From the NCBI RefSeq assembly GCF_008831075.1, contig NZ_WBJX01000003.1, positions 372,001 through 436,000 on the forward strand: a stretch of DNA of 64,000 nucleotides. Reading direction: 5' to 3'. Both the position numbers and the translations under genes were made by a program. Each line of letters starts with the position of its first letter. Positions within the stretch are counted from its first letter, which is position 1. The notes under the pieces were generated by a model, which made no database searches, had not been told where the DNA came from, and was given only the letters and a program-made list of their open reading frames with translations. This DNA comes from Pseudoclavibacter terrae (GTDB taxonomy: Bacteria > Actinomycetota > Actinomycetes > Actinomycetales > Microbacteriaceae). Positions 33,995 to 41,473 of this stretch are shown here, in pieces.

Positions 33995-34655
33995 GGGCGG
34001 CGAACCGCTCCACGTCGGAAGCTGAACCCGAGACGATCACGAGGTCGTGGTTCGAGACCACGGTGTCGGCCATCGCGTAGGTGAACGGCTTGCCCGGGCT
34101 CTTCACGCCGACGACCGTCACTCGGTACTTCGTGCGCACCCCGGACTCCATGAGCGGCACCCCGCGGATCGCCTTCGGCGGGTAGAGCTTCACGAGCACG
34201 AAGTCGTCGTCGAACTGGATGAAGTCGAGCATCCGCCCCGAGAGCAGGTGCGCGATGCGCTCACCGGCCTCACGCTCCGGGTAGATGACGTGGTGCGCGC
34301 CGATGCGGCCGAGGATCTTGCCGTGCGTCGCCGACATGGCCTTCGCCCAGATCTGCGGCACCTTCAGGTCAGACAGGTTCGCTGTCACGAGCACGCTCGA
34401 CTCGAGCGACGTGCCGACCGCGACGACGGCGACCGCGAACTCGTGCGCACCGATCTGCCGCAGCGCCTCGATGTTGCGCGCATCCGCCTGGACGGCGTGC
34501 GTCACGCGCTCCGCCCACTTCTGGACGAGGCCCTCGTCGGTGTCGACCGCGAGCACCTCTCGCCCCTGACGCTGCAGCTGGCCCGCAGTCGCAGCGCCGA
34601 ATCGGCCGAGGCCGATGACGAGCACCGGCGCATTGTGTGGAATCGGCTCACCCAA
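33987..34655 (-). CDS. trkA: Potassium channel regulatory subunit TrkA/KtrA (RCK protein)
   Basis: This is a 222-residue cytosolic gating subunit for the K+ channel encoded upstream. Residues 10-130 form an RCK N-terminal Rossmann fold (VLVIGLGRFGAATA, LAVDTDEGLVQKW) binding NAD(H) or ATP. Residues 145-222 form a TrkA_C domain. The single RCK_N/RCK_C arrangement matches KtrA rather than the double-length E. coli TrkA. ATG 34655 lies 8 nt inside the end of the channel gene, giving translational coupling. Its stop overlaps that of the convergent Lrp gene. Confidence 0.93.
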   Translation of the reverse strand: MGEPIPHNAPVLVIGLGRFGAATAGQLQRQGREVLAVDTDEGLVQKWAERVTHAVQADARNIEALRQIGAHEFAVAVVAVGTSLESSVLVTANLSDLKVPQIWAKAMSATHGKILGRIGAHHVIYPEREAGERIAHLLSGRMLDFIQFDDDFVLVKLYPPKAIRGVPLMESGVRTKYRVTVVGVKSPGKPFTYAMADTVVSNHDLVIVSGSASDVERFAALT

Positions 34656-36105
34656 CGATGATCCTTTCTTCGGGCAGCCGGAACAGCTGCTTGTGCTCGC
34701 TGGACGCGAGGGCTGCGGCCATGGTGACCGTGCCGACGCGGCCGAGCCACATGGTGATGGAGAGAATGTACGCGCCCTGCTCCGGCAGATCGCCGGTGAG
34801 GCCCGTCGACAGGCCGCAGGTCGCGAACGCGCTGATCGCCTCGAACAGCGCCTCGTCGAACGGCACGGAGGCGAAGTGCATGAGCGAGATGGAGGAGACG
34901 GCCACGATCGTCGCGCCCCACAGCGTCACGCTGACGGCGAGGCGGAGCACGTCGTTCGGGATGCGGCGTCCGAACGCCTGGATGTCGTTGACGCCCTTGG
35001 CCTCCGCGAACGCGGCGAGGAAGAGGATGGCCAGCGTCGTGACCTTGATGCCCCCGGCGGTCGATGCGCTGCCACCACCCACGAACATCAGCATCTGCAT
35101 CGCCAGCATCGTGGCGGGGTCGGCGTTCGCGAGGTCGATCGTGGAGAACCCGCCGGAGCGGGTCATGGCAGACATGAAGCCCGCCGTCATCGGACGGAAC
35201 ACGGGCTCCTGCGCGCCGATCGTCGCAGGGTTGTCACCCTCGAGGAAGTAGATCGCGATCGCGCCCAGCACGAAGAGCAGCACGGTCGTCGACAGCGTCA
35301 GCTTCACGTGCACGGAGATGCGCTGCCTCGTCTTCACCCAGCGCGTGAGCGCGAAGATGACGGGGAAGCCGAGGCTGCCGAGGAACACTGCGGTCGCGAG
35401 GCAGGTGAGCATCCACGCATCCGTCGCGAACGGCTCGATGCCGGTGCTCGTCGGCATGAAGCCCGTGTTGGTGAAGGCCGAGGTCGCCCAGAAGAAGCCG
35501 TCCAGGATCGCGTCCCACAGTGGCTCACCGGCGATGAGGAGGCGCGGGATGATGAGCAGCGCGACGCACGTCTCGATGATGACGAGCGAGATCGCGACCG
35601 TCGCGAGGATGCCGCCGATGTCGCCGAGCTTCACGGCCTGCGACTCGGAGACCGGGCCAGCGTGCGTGCGCAGGGCGTTGCTGTCGCTCGCGGCGACGAG
35701 CTTCTGCCGCAGGCCGAGGCGCCGCGTGACGATCGCGCCCATGATGCTCGCCAGCGTGAGCACGCCGATCGCGCCCACCTGCATGCCGAGGAACACCATG
35801 AAGTGTCCGAACCCGGACCAGTGCGTCGCCATGTCGACCACGGAGAGGCCCGTGACGCAGATCGTCGAGACCGCCGTGAAGAGCGCCTCGTGGAACGGAG
35901 TGACCGTTCCGTCTGCTGACGAGATCGGCAGCATGTAGATCGTCGTCCACAGCAGGATGATGCTCGTGAAGATGATCACCGCGAACCGTGACGGCGTGTG
36001 GTGGGCGAAGTCGTCGATCTTCCGGCCGACCGCGGAGACGATGCGCCGCAGCAGCCCATCCGTGTCCACGGGAGCGGGGATGCTCGAGGCCCGCGGTGTG
36101 CGCAT
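34648..36105 (-). CDS. trkH: Potassium uptake channel TrkH/KtrB
   Basis: This 485-residue membrane channel belongs to the SKT superfamily. Four pore-loop repeats are seen with TVSTICVTGLSVVDM, TSAFTNTGFMPTST, GFMSAMTRSGGFSTIDL and AISAFATCGLSTGLTG, each holding the selectivity glycine. ATG 36105 was chosen with GGGG 5 nt upstream; GTG 36108 is possible. It forms a two-gene operon with the RCK subunit. A perfect 12-bp stem lies 26 bp upstream, within the probable leader. Confidence 0.94.
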   Translation of the reverse strand: MRTPRASSIPAPVDTDGLLRRIVSAVGRKIDDFAHHTPSRFAVIIFTSIILLWTTIYMLPISSADGTVTPFHEALFTAVSTICVTGLSVVDMATHWSGFGHFMVFLGMQVGAIGVLTLASIMGAIVTRRLGLRQKLVAASDSNALRTHAGPVSESQAVKLGDIGGILATVAISLVIIETCVALLIIPRLLIAGEPLWDAILDGFFWATSAFTNTGFMPTSTGIEPFATDAWMLTCLATAVFLGSLGFPVIFALTRWVKTRQRISVHVKLTLSTTVLLFVLGAIAIYFLEGDNPATIGAQEPVFRPMTAGFMSAMTRSGGFSTIDLANADPATMLAMQMLMFVGGGSASTAGGIKVTTLAILFLAAFAEAKGVNDIQAFGRRIPNDVLRLAVSVTLWGATIVAVSSISLMHFASVPFDEALFEAISAFATCGLSTGLTGDLPEQGAYILSITMWLGRVGTVTMAAALASSEHKQLFRLPEERIIVG

Positions 36106-36130
36106 CACATCCCCACTTCACAGCACAGTC

Positions 36131-36162
36131 GACCGACGCCTCACGTGCGCGAGGCGTCGGTC
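36131..36162. other. 12-bp perfect stem-loop in the trkH / HTH-gene divergent region
   Basis: GACCGACGCCTC, an 8-nt loop and GAGGCGTCGGTC lie 26 bp upstream of trkH and 155 bp upstream of the divergent HTH gene. No T-tract follows on either strand. It may be a 5' leader hairpin of trkH mRNA or a protein site. Confidence 0.6.
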
Positions 36163-36316
36163 ATGCTACTCCTCGCGCGTGGAATCGCGAATACGTGGCA
36201 CGGGATGATTCGCTCTGCACCTTGTTTCTGCAGGGCTCTGGGCCATAAGGTATTCAACTGACACTCACTTCACTTCCGTAACGCGCGGATCATCCGTCAC
36301 CTTGGAGCTGCAACAC

Positions 36317-36529
36317 ATGGCAAACGACCTGTCTGATGTGCGGTTCCTGACCGTTGCCGAGGTGGCAGAGCTCATGCGGGTCTCGAAGATGACGGTGTAC
36401 CGACTTGTGCACTCCGGTGAACTTCCCGCGGTGCGGTTCGGCCGCTCGTTCCGGGTGCCGGAGTCGGCAGTCTCCGAGGCCATCAAGCAGTCCGGCCGCG
36501 GAGACGAGTTCGGTCAGCACACCGCCTGA
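36317..36529 (+). CDS. Excisionase-family (MerR-like) helix-turn-helix DNA-binding protein
   Basis: This 70-residue protein is almost entirely one winged-HTH of the excisionase/MerR type: FLTVAEVAELMRVSKMTVYR followed by LVHSGELPAVRFGRSFRVP. No phage or integrase gene is near. The close pattern and its position just before the bS22 gene match, from memory, a conserved actinobacterial regulator found next to bS22 in mycobacteria. So it is a chromosomal regulator, not an excisionase. ATG 36317 follows GGAG. Confidence 0.87.
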   Translation: MANDLSDVRFLTVAEVAELMRVSKMTVYRLVHSGELPAVRFGRSFRVPESAVSEAIKQSGRGDEFGQHTA

Positions 36530-36653
36530 GTCTTCCTGGACCCTGAGTTGTTGTCGGACACAGGGTTACCGGCAGGTGACGTGTAAGCTGACGCCAGCGA
36601 TGCCGCAGCCCACCGCTGCGCGCACCTCGTACTTGTAGATAAAGGATGTTCCT

Positions 36654-36752
36654 ATGGGTTCAGTAGTCAAGAAGCGCCGCAAGCGCATGGCGAAGAAGAA
36701 GCACCGCAAGCTGCTTCGCAAGACTCGCCACCAGCGTCGCAACAAGAAGTAG
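36654..36752 (+). CDS. Small ribosomal protein bS22 (AURKAIP1/COX24 domain)
   Basis: This 32-residue, extremely basic protein starts [18 protein letters not shown] and ends in KK; 20 of 32 residues are Lys, Arg or His. It matches the actinobacterial bS22 protein bound to the 30S decoding region. AAAGGA lies 7 nt before ATG 36654. It follows the HTH gene by 124 bp, and a hairpin follows 8 nt after its stop. It is below the size of typical gene-calling cut-offs but clear by sequence. Confidence 0.95.
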   Translation: MGSVVKKRRKRMAKKKHRKLLRKTRHQRRNKK

Positions 36753-36760
36753 TCGCGACG

Positions 36761-36800
36761 ACGCAGAGCGCCGGGCCCTCGGGTCAGGCGTTTTCTGCGT
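36761..36800 (+). terminator. Terminator after the bS22 gene
   Basis: ACGCAGA and CGCC pair with GGCG and TCTGCGT around a central loop, with a TTTT bulge on the 3' arm. It begins 8 nt after the bS22 stop. Confidence 0.65.
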
Positions 36801-36908
36801 TAAAGCGCGGGTTTGCTGCGGCCGGGAGCGCGCTTGTGGTGGCTCCCCGCGCGCCTTGACGACCACAACGCCGCTCTCGTCCGCGTGGTCTCTGCGAGAC
36901 TCGAGGGC

Positions 36909-37175
36909 ATGACGGATGCGCGCGTTCCGACGATCACCTTCCTGGGCAAGCCGGGCTGCCACCTCTGCGAGGAGGCGGAGCCGGTGGTGCGGGAGGTCGC
37001 CGCCCGCCACAGCGCTGAGCTGTCGGTGCTGAGCATCCTCGACGACGCAGCGCTGCAGCAGCGCTTCGGCGAGCTCATTCCGGTCGTGCTCATCGATGGC
37101 GAGCAGCACTCGCAGTGGTTCGTCGAGGCTGAGCGGCTGGATGCGGCGGTGGCTGCCGCCGCTGCTCGGCGGTGA
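36909..37175 (+). CDS. Glutaredoxin/thioredoxin-like protein (DUF836 type)
   Basis: This 88-residue thiol-redox protein has an early C-x-x-C motif GKPGCHLCEEAE and the thioredoxin-fold continuation IPVVLIDGEQHSQWFVE with the cis-Pro. Such small proteins are annotated as glutaredoxin-like (C-terminal DUF836); the substrate is unknown. ATG 36909 is chosen from the protein start MTDARVPTITFLG; no good ribosome site is seen. It converges with the FHA gene. Confidence 0.87.
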   Translation: MTDARVPTITFLGKPGCHLCEEAEPVVREVAARHSAELSVLSILDDAALQQRFGELIPVVLIDGEQHSQWFVEAERLDAAVAAAAARR

Positions 37176-37211
37176 GCACGGGCTGGAGCTGCCCGCGCCT
37201 GAACAGCGGCT

Positions 37212-38291
37212 TCAGCCTGCGAGCGCGGGCTCGGTGCTGACTCGGCAGACGACGTCGCCGAGGCGGAGGCGGGCTCCGCTCGGCACGCGGTAGACGACGC
37301 CCGGCGAGAATGCCGAGTCGCCGGCGCCGCTGAGGTGCACTCCGTGCGTCGAGTGGTAGTCGGTGACGAGGATGCGGCCGGCCCGGTCGAGGTCCACGAG
37401 CGCGTGGGTGCGCGACACGGTGTTGTCTCGACTGTCGACGCGGACCGGGATGCGTCCGTCGACGGGCGACGGGTTGCGGCCGACGGCGGCGCTGCCGGCC
37501 AGCACTGCGCGGGAGCTGTCGTCGAACTCGATGACGAGGGCCCTGGGCGCGGCCGTCGACCGTGCCGCCGTTCGGCGCGATGACCGCCGCGGCCGGTGTT
37601 CGGTTCCAGGCCCGGGCATTGGCGTTGGCTCGGTGGTCGGCTCGGTCTGCGGCTCGGTCTTCGTCTCCGGTCCGGTCTTCGTCTCGGTTCCGATGGCTTG
37701 CGCGAGCTCCGGTGCTCGTGCCGTCCCGGGATCCAGCCTCCTGCTCGGTGCTGTGGTCGCCGCCTGCGAGGATGCCCGACGCAGCGCCCGGCGCCCGGCG
37801 CGTGGCTCACTGATGACCGGCTGGTCGGGTTCAGTGTCGGCGCGCCTCCGCAGGGCGATGCCGTAGCGGAGCAGCGGCTCTGGCGTGCCGCAGCGCCGGC
37901 AGCGAGTCTCGGCTGCCGTCGCGATTGCGGCGCAGGCAACGCACGTGCCCACGATGGCCGTGAGCTCGGGTTCGCTCCCCGCATCGTTCTGCGGCAGTCC
38001 GTCTGCTCGGATCGCCCGGATGGCCCCCGATGGGTGCACGGCGAACTCCTGCATCCGGTTCTCCTCGTGCAGCTCGAGTCGGATCGCGCGGGCGATGGTC
38101 TGCGCGAGGCGCGTGCACCGGGCGACGACGGATGCATGCGCGGCGTCGCGATCGTCGGCGGAGATCTCAGCTGGGGTCGAGTTCCAGGACAGCATGCCGC
38201 CGCCACGCGCGTCGATGCGCGCGGTGACACGCGGCCAGGTGGGCACGGCTTCGCCCGGCTCCGGTTCGCGACGCGTGCGCCTCCCCGCCAT
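37212..38291 (-). CDS. FHA-domain protein with zinc-ribbon-like motif
   Basis: This is a 359-residue cytosolic protein. The N-terminal 125 residues are of unknown fold. A zinc-ribbon-like CVAC...CRRC (about residues 117-134) follows. A Thr/Glu/Pro/Lys-rich repetitive linker (TETKTGPETKTEPQTEPTTE) joins it to a C-terminal FHA domain with AAVGRNP, SRTHALVDLD and DYHSTHGV, the phosphothreonine-binding loops. It is the last gene of the minus-strand arm of the T4SS-like module, 1 nt from the M23 gene, so it may bind a phosphorylated component. No kinase gene is visible here. Confidence 0.85.
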   Translation of the reverse strand: MAGRRTRREPEPGEAVPTWPRVTARIDARGGGMLSWNSTPAEISADDRDAAHASVVARCTRLAQTIARAIRLELHEENRMQEFAVHPSGAIRAIRADGLPQNDAGSEPELTAIVGTCVACAAIATAAETRCRRCGTPEPLLRYGIALRRRADTEPDQPVISEPRAGRRALRRASSQAATTAPSRRLDPGTARAPELAQAIGTETKTGPETKTEPQTEPTTEPTPMPGPGTEHRPRRSSRRTAARSTAAPRALVIEFDDSSRAVLAGSAAVGRNPSPVDGRIPVRVDSRDNTVSRTHALVDLDRAGRILVTDYHSTHGVHLSGAGDSAFSPGVVYRVPSGARLRLGDVVCRVSTEPALAG

Positions 38292-39508
38292 CAGAAGCTC
38301 ACTCCGCGCGCGTCGAGGAACGGAAGCGGATCGGCGCGTTCGCCGTCGACGAGCACTTCGAAGTGGAGGTGGCAGCCGGTGGACTGGCCGCTTGTGCCCG
38401 TGACGCCGATCTGCTGACCGGCGGTGACGACCGCCCCAACTCCGACGAGGTAGCCGTCAGCTTCCATGTGGAGGTATTTCGTGACGAGCCCCCCGCCGTG
38501 GTCGACTCGGATCGTGCCGTTCCCGGAGCTGTCGGGTTCGGCTTCGACGACGGTCCCGGACTGCGCGGCCCAGATCTGCCCGCCGCAGCCGCCCGCCGCG
38601 AGATCGATGCCGTTGTGCATGCGCCATTCGAAGTCGGTCGGGTGGAACCGGTTCCCGAACGTGTCGGTGAGCGCGCCGGCACCGGGTGCGGCCCAGCCCG
38701 AGGGGCTCAGGATCGCGGCGCTGCCGCTGCCGCTGCCGCTGCCACCGGAGCCGGCGGCAGCCGCGCTTGCCGCCCCACAGCCGCCGTCCGCGTCCGCACT
38801 GGCTCCGGCGGTCGGGGGAGTTCCCGTGCCAAGCCCCGTGCTGGTTCCGCTGATGGTCTCGCTCACGGTGACGGCCGCCTGCCAGTACTTCGCATAGTGC
38901 TGCGGGTCGGCGTTTCCCTGGACGCGATGTGCGGCCTCCGACGGCGCGAGCGCGTCGCGCTCGGCGACTGCGAGCAGCGCGGTGAAGAAGCTGCTGGCGC
39001 TTGCGTGCGGATCCATTCGGTCGGCGTAGCTCCCCCACGCGCCGTTGTCGCGTTGCTGAAAGAGCCCCCGTGAGTCGGGACCGGCCGCGTCGCCATGGTC
39101 GAGCACCTGCAGGGTCGACTCGCCGATGGCGGTCATGACCCCGATGACCTGGTCGCGGACCCCGAGACCGGCCTCGCGGCCCGCGGTCAGGATGTGCGCG
39201 GCATTCGAGAGCTGAGCGCCAGCGAACTCGGCCGGCTCGCCGTCGATCGTGGTGCTGACGGTGAGGCCCGACGCCGAGGCCGGGTCGGCATCGATGGCAC
39301 CGGCGGCGCCCCCAGACCCGCCCGTGCTGGTTCCCGGAGCGGTGCCGAGCGGAACGATGGGCACCGAGAACCCGGAGGTGGCGCAGGCCGCCACGCTCGC
39401 GAGCGATGTGCTCGCGATGGTCGTGAGCACCAAGGCCCCGAGCAGCAGTGCCGGCGCGAGCAGGATCGCGATCGTGCCGACCAACCATGCACCGGCTCGC
39501 GAGCTCAC
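38291..39508 (-). CDS. Cell-wall hydrolase with lysozyme-like and M23 endopeptidase domains (VirB1-like)
   Basis: This 405-residue protein is anchored by an N-terminal membrane helix (residues about 8-32). Residues about 95-205 look like a lysozyme/transglycosylase-like domain (VMTAIGESTLQV, RGLFQQRDNGAWG). A Gly/Ser-rich linker follows, then a LytM/M23 zinc endopeptidase with HNGIDLAA (His298, Asp302) and HLHFEV (His380, His382). It probably opens peptidoglycan for the secretion apparatus, as VirB1 does. GTG 39508 overlaps the stop of the upstream lipoprotein gene (GTGA). Confidence 0.9.
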   Translation of the reverse strand: MSSRAGAWLVGTIAILLAPALLLGALVLTTIASTSLASVAACATSGFSVPIVPLGTAPGTSTGGSGGAAGAIDADPASASGLTVSTTIDGEPAEFAGAQLSNAAHILTAGREAGLGVRDQVIGVMTAIGESTLQVLDHGDAAGPDSRGLFQQRDNGAWGSYADRMDPHASASSFFTALLAVAERDALAPSEAAHRVQGNADPQHYAKYWQAAVTVSETISGTSTGLGTGTPPTAGASADADGGCGAASAAAAGSGGSGSGSGSAAILSPSGWAAPGAGALTDTFGNRFHPTDFEWRMHNGIDLAAGGCGGQIWAAQSGTVVEAEPDSSGNGTIRVDHGGGLVTKYLHMEADGYLVGVGAVVTAGQQIGVTGTSGQSTGCHLHFEVLVDGERADPLPFLDARGVSF

Positions 39509-40020
39509 GAGGCTCCGTCCGGTGGTGCGATCTGGCTGACGAGCCAGGGCCCGGATCCGTCGCGCACGAGCAGGAGCCGGTACGAACCGCCGCCTGTCGG
39601 GACATCGACGTGGGCGAGGTAGCCGCTGGCGTCGCGTTCCACCGCGATCTGTCCATCGGCTGTCACCGCAGGGATGGACGCCGGGTCGACAGAGCTCAGC
39701 GCCGCGACCGCCGCCGCGGTGAGGTGGGGCTCGAGCGCCTCGAGCCAGTCCCGCTGGGAGTCGTCGCGACGCAGGTAGGCGCTCATGGCGGCGGACGCGA
39801 CGCCGATCGCCGCGGCATCCGACCCGTCATCGTGTGTCGGCGAGGGCTCCGGGGCCTCCGCTTCGATGTGCTCGTCCTGCGACCCGTCGGCGGGCTCAGG
39901 CGGCCGATCCGTCGGCGCCAGTCGGCTCGGCGGTGTCGTCGGCGGCCCGTCGGCTGGCGAGCATCCGCTCACTCCCAGGGCCAGTGCTGCCAGCGCAGCG
40001 ATTGCGATCTTCTGGCGCAT
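39505..40020 (-). CDS. Lipoprotein of the T4SS-like module, unknown function
   Basis: This 171-residue exported lipoprotein has a signal peptide (MRQKIAIAALAALALG) with lipobox VSGC. A Pro/Glu-rich linker precedes a 100-residue C-terminal domain with alpha-beta character (YLRRDDSQRDWLEALEPH, SYRLLLVRDGSGPWLVSQI). The latter resembles NTF2-like folds seen in conjugation proteins, but this is weak. ATG 40020 begins the signal peptide. It is the first gene of the minus-strand arm, divergent from the pilin-like gene. Confidence 0.7.
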   Translation of the reverse strand: MRQKIAIAALAALALGVSGCSPADGPPTTPPSRLAPTDRPPEPADGSQDEHIEAEAPEPSPTHDDGSDAAAIGVASAAMSAYLRRDDSQRDWLEALEPHLTAAAVAALSSVDPASIPAVTADGQIAVERDASGYLAHVDVPTGGGSYRLLLVRDGSGPWLVSQIAPPDGAS

Positions 40021-40335
40021 CGAGCACCCCTTCCCAGCCACAGCGCGGCTGCGGCGAGCACCAATCTAGGTCGCTCGGAGCGGCCAGGCTTCGGCCTGTG
40101 GATAACTCTCGGTGGCCACCTGGGCCGTGCGTAGAGTCCATTCCTGTACCGAGCCGGCACCAACACCGACGAGCCATCTGAGGGCGTCGACGGTTCGGCT
40201 CGGACACCGGGGCGAGACACGGCGCGGAGCCTCGAGCGCGTGTGGTCCGACCCCGGTGCTGCCAGACCTCGCCTGCGTGGGGTCGCTCTTCGGCGCGCGT
40301 TGTCGCGCCTTCATCTCGACAGGAGACCTCTGATC
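40021..40335. other. Divergent control region of the T4SS-like module
   Basis: This 315-bp spacer must hold the promoters of both arms. It contains GTAGAGT (40130-40136), a possible -10 for the plus strand, an AGGAGA ribosome site at 40321, and a perfect DnaA-box 9-mer. No gene is supported: reading frames through it are not conserved-looking. Confidence 0.45.
40097..40105 (-). promoter_or_regulatory. Single perfect DnaA-box sequence
   Basis: TGTGGATAA is the exact complement of TTATCCACA. It is isolated, with no cluster of boxes and no AT-rich unwinding region, so it may be chance or a regulatory DnaA site. Confidence 0.3.
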
Positions 40336-40626
40336 ATGACGACCCTCGCACTCGCGATTTTGCTCGACACCACCGCGCACCTGGTGACGCTGCCCGACCC
40401 CGACCCCGTGCAGCCTCCGGGGACGGAGGGCCTCACGACGCTGCTCGGCTGGGTGAAGTGGATCGGGCTCGCGGTGTGCGTGCTCGGCCTCATCGCCGCC
40501 GGCACGATGATGGCGATCCAGTCGCGCAGAGGCGAGGGCGGCGAGCACGCGGGCAAGATCGGCATGGCGCTCGGCGGGGTCATCATCATCTCGGCGGCGA
40601 CGAGCCTCGTCGGCTTCTTCGTCTGA
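40336..40626 (+). CDS. Two-helix membrane protein, VirB2/TrbC pilin-like
   Basis: This 96-residue protein has a cleavable or short N-terminal hydrophobic segment (MTTLALAILL), a Pro-rich region, then two membrane helices (WIGLAVCVLGLIAAGTMMAI and ALGGVIIISAATSLVGFFV) separated by a short charged loop (SRRGEGGEHAG). This matches VirB2/TrbC-type conjugal pilin architecture and its place at the head of a T4SS-like gene set. ATG 40336 follows AGGAGA by 9 nt. The function is inferred from size, topology and context. Confidence 0.7.
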   Translation: MTTLALAILLDTTAHLVTLPDPDPVQPPGTEGLTTLLGWVKWIGLAVCVLGLIAAGTMMAIQSRRGEGGEHAGKIGMALGGVIIISAATSLVGFFV

Positions 40627-40627
40627 C

Positions 40628-41473
40628 GTGCGGCGGGCGAGCATCATGCCGAACAGCAGACCGAGACCGCGCCGATCTGCCCGCCTCAGCTCCGGAACGC
40701 CCTCGGGGCGCCCCGGGTTCGTCGTGGCCGCGCTCGGCGTCGCGCTGCTGGTGGTGGCCGGTGTCGTCGTCTCGGTCCTGGCGGCGTTCGGGGGTGAGGC
40801 TCCCGGTGGGGGTGAAGACGCGCCGGCCGAGCTGGCGAGGTCCACTCCAACGCTCGACGCACGCGCCGATCCCCGGCCTGCCGGTGCTGGCGACACGCTG
40901 TCACCCAGCCGCTGCGGGCTGTCCGAACCCGGTGCGCCTGACCCTGCCGAGTCGGAGGAGTGGCGGCTCGCGATCGCGCCCGAGACCAGCTGGCGGGATG
41001 TCGACGTGAACCTCGCCCCGAGCGCACCGGCCACGGGTCCGGGGGAGACCCACGAGGCAGGGTTCGCCTCCTGCTTCCAGCGTTCGCCGGAGGGGGCGCT
41101 GTTCGCCGCCGCGAACTTCCTCGTGCAGTCGAACACGGCGGGTCTCCGGGGCCCGCTCCTCGACCATGCCCTGGCACCTGGCCCCCATCGAGATGCGCTC
41201 CTCGCAGCGTCGAAGTCGGGGGCAGAGTCGGGCTCCTCGGGTGAGCTCATCCGACTCCAGATCGTGGGCTACCGGATGCTCGCCTTCGACGGACAGACCG
41301 CGCGCGTCGACGTCGCCCAGCGCGTCACGGTCGATGGCGCGAGCAACTTCATCGCCGCCGTCGTCGACCTCGAGTGGGTCGACGGCGACTGGCGGATCCC
41401 GACCGACGACCCGCACCCCGTGCGCATGCAGGCGCTCGGCGACGTCGGCGGCTACGTGCGGTGGGGTGCCTGA
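40628..41473 (+). CDS. Bitopic membrane protein, possibly VirB8/TcpC-like
   Basis: This 281-residue protein has a basic cytosolic tail, one membrane helix (FVVAALGVALLVVAGVVVSVL, about residues 31-52) and a large exported domain. The C-terminal 150 residues contain EGALFAAANFLVQ and a final beta segment VAQRVTVDG, AAVVDLEWVDGDWRI, typical of NTF2-like VirB8/TcpC domains. Two cysteines (SRCGLSEPG, SCFQRSP) could form a disulfide. GTG 40628 is used; ATG 40646 is possible. The stop overlaps the next start (TGATG). Confidence 0.68.
   Translation: MRRASIMPNSRPRPRRSARLSSGTPSGRPGFVVAALGVALLVVAGVVVSVLAAFGGEAPGGGEDAPAELARSTPTLDARADPRPAGAGDTLSPSRCGLSEPGAPDPAESEEWRLAIAPETSWRDVDVNLAPSAPATGPGETHEAGFASCFQRSPEGALFAAANFLVQSNTAGLRGPLLDHALAPGPHRDALLAASKSGAESGSSGELIRLQIVGYRMLAFDGQTARVDVAQRVTVDGASNFIAAVVDLEWVDGDWRIPTDDPHPVRMQALGDVGGYVRWGA

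Noticed and set aside
36317-36529. Phage excisionase marking an integrated element
   Set aside because: No integrase or att-like repeats nearby; it precedes a ribosomal protein gene, as in a conserved chromosomal setting.
40021-40335. Plasmid-type replication origin in the T4SS divergent region
   Set aside because: Only one DnaA box, no iterons, no AT-rich stretch and no replication protein gene.
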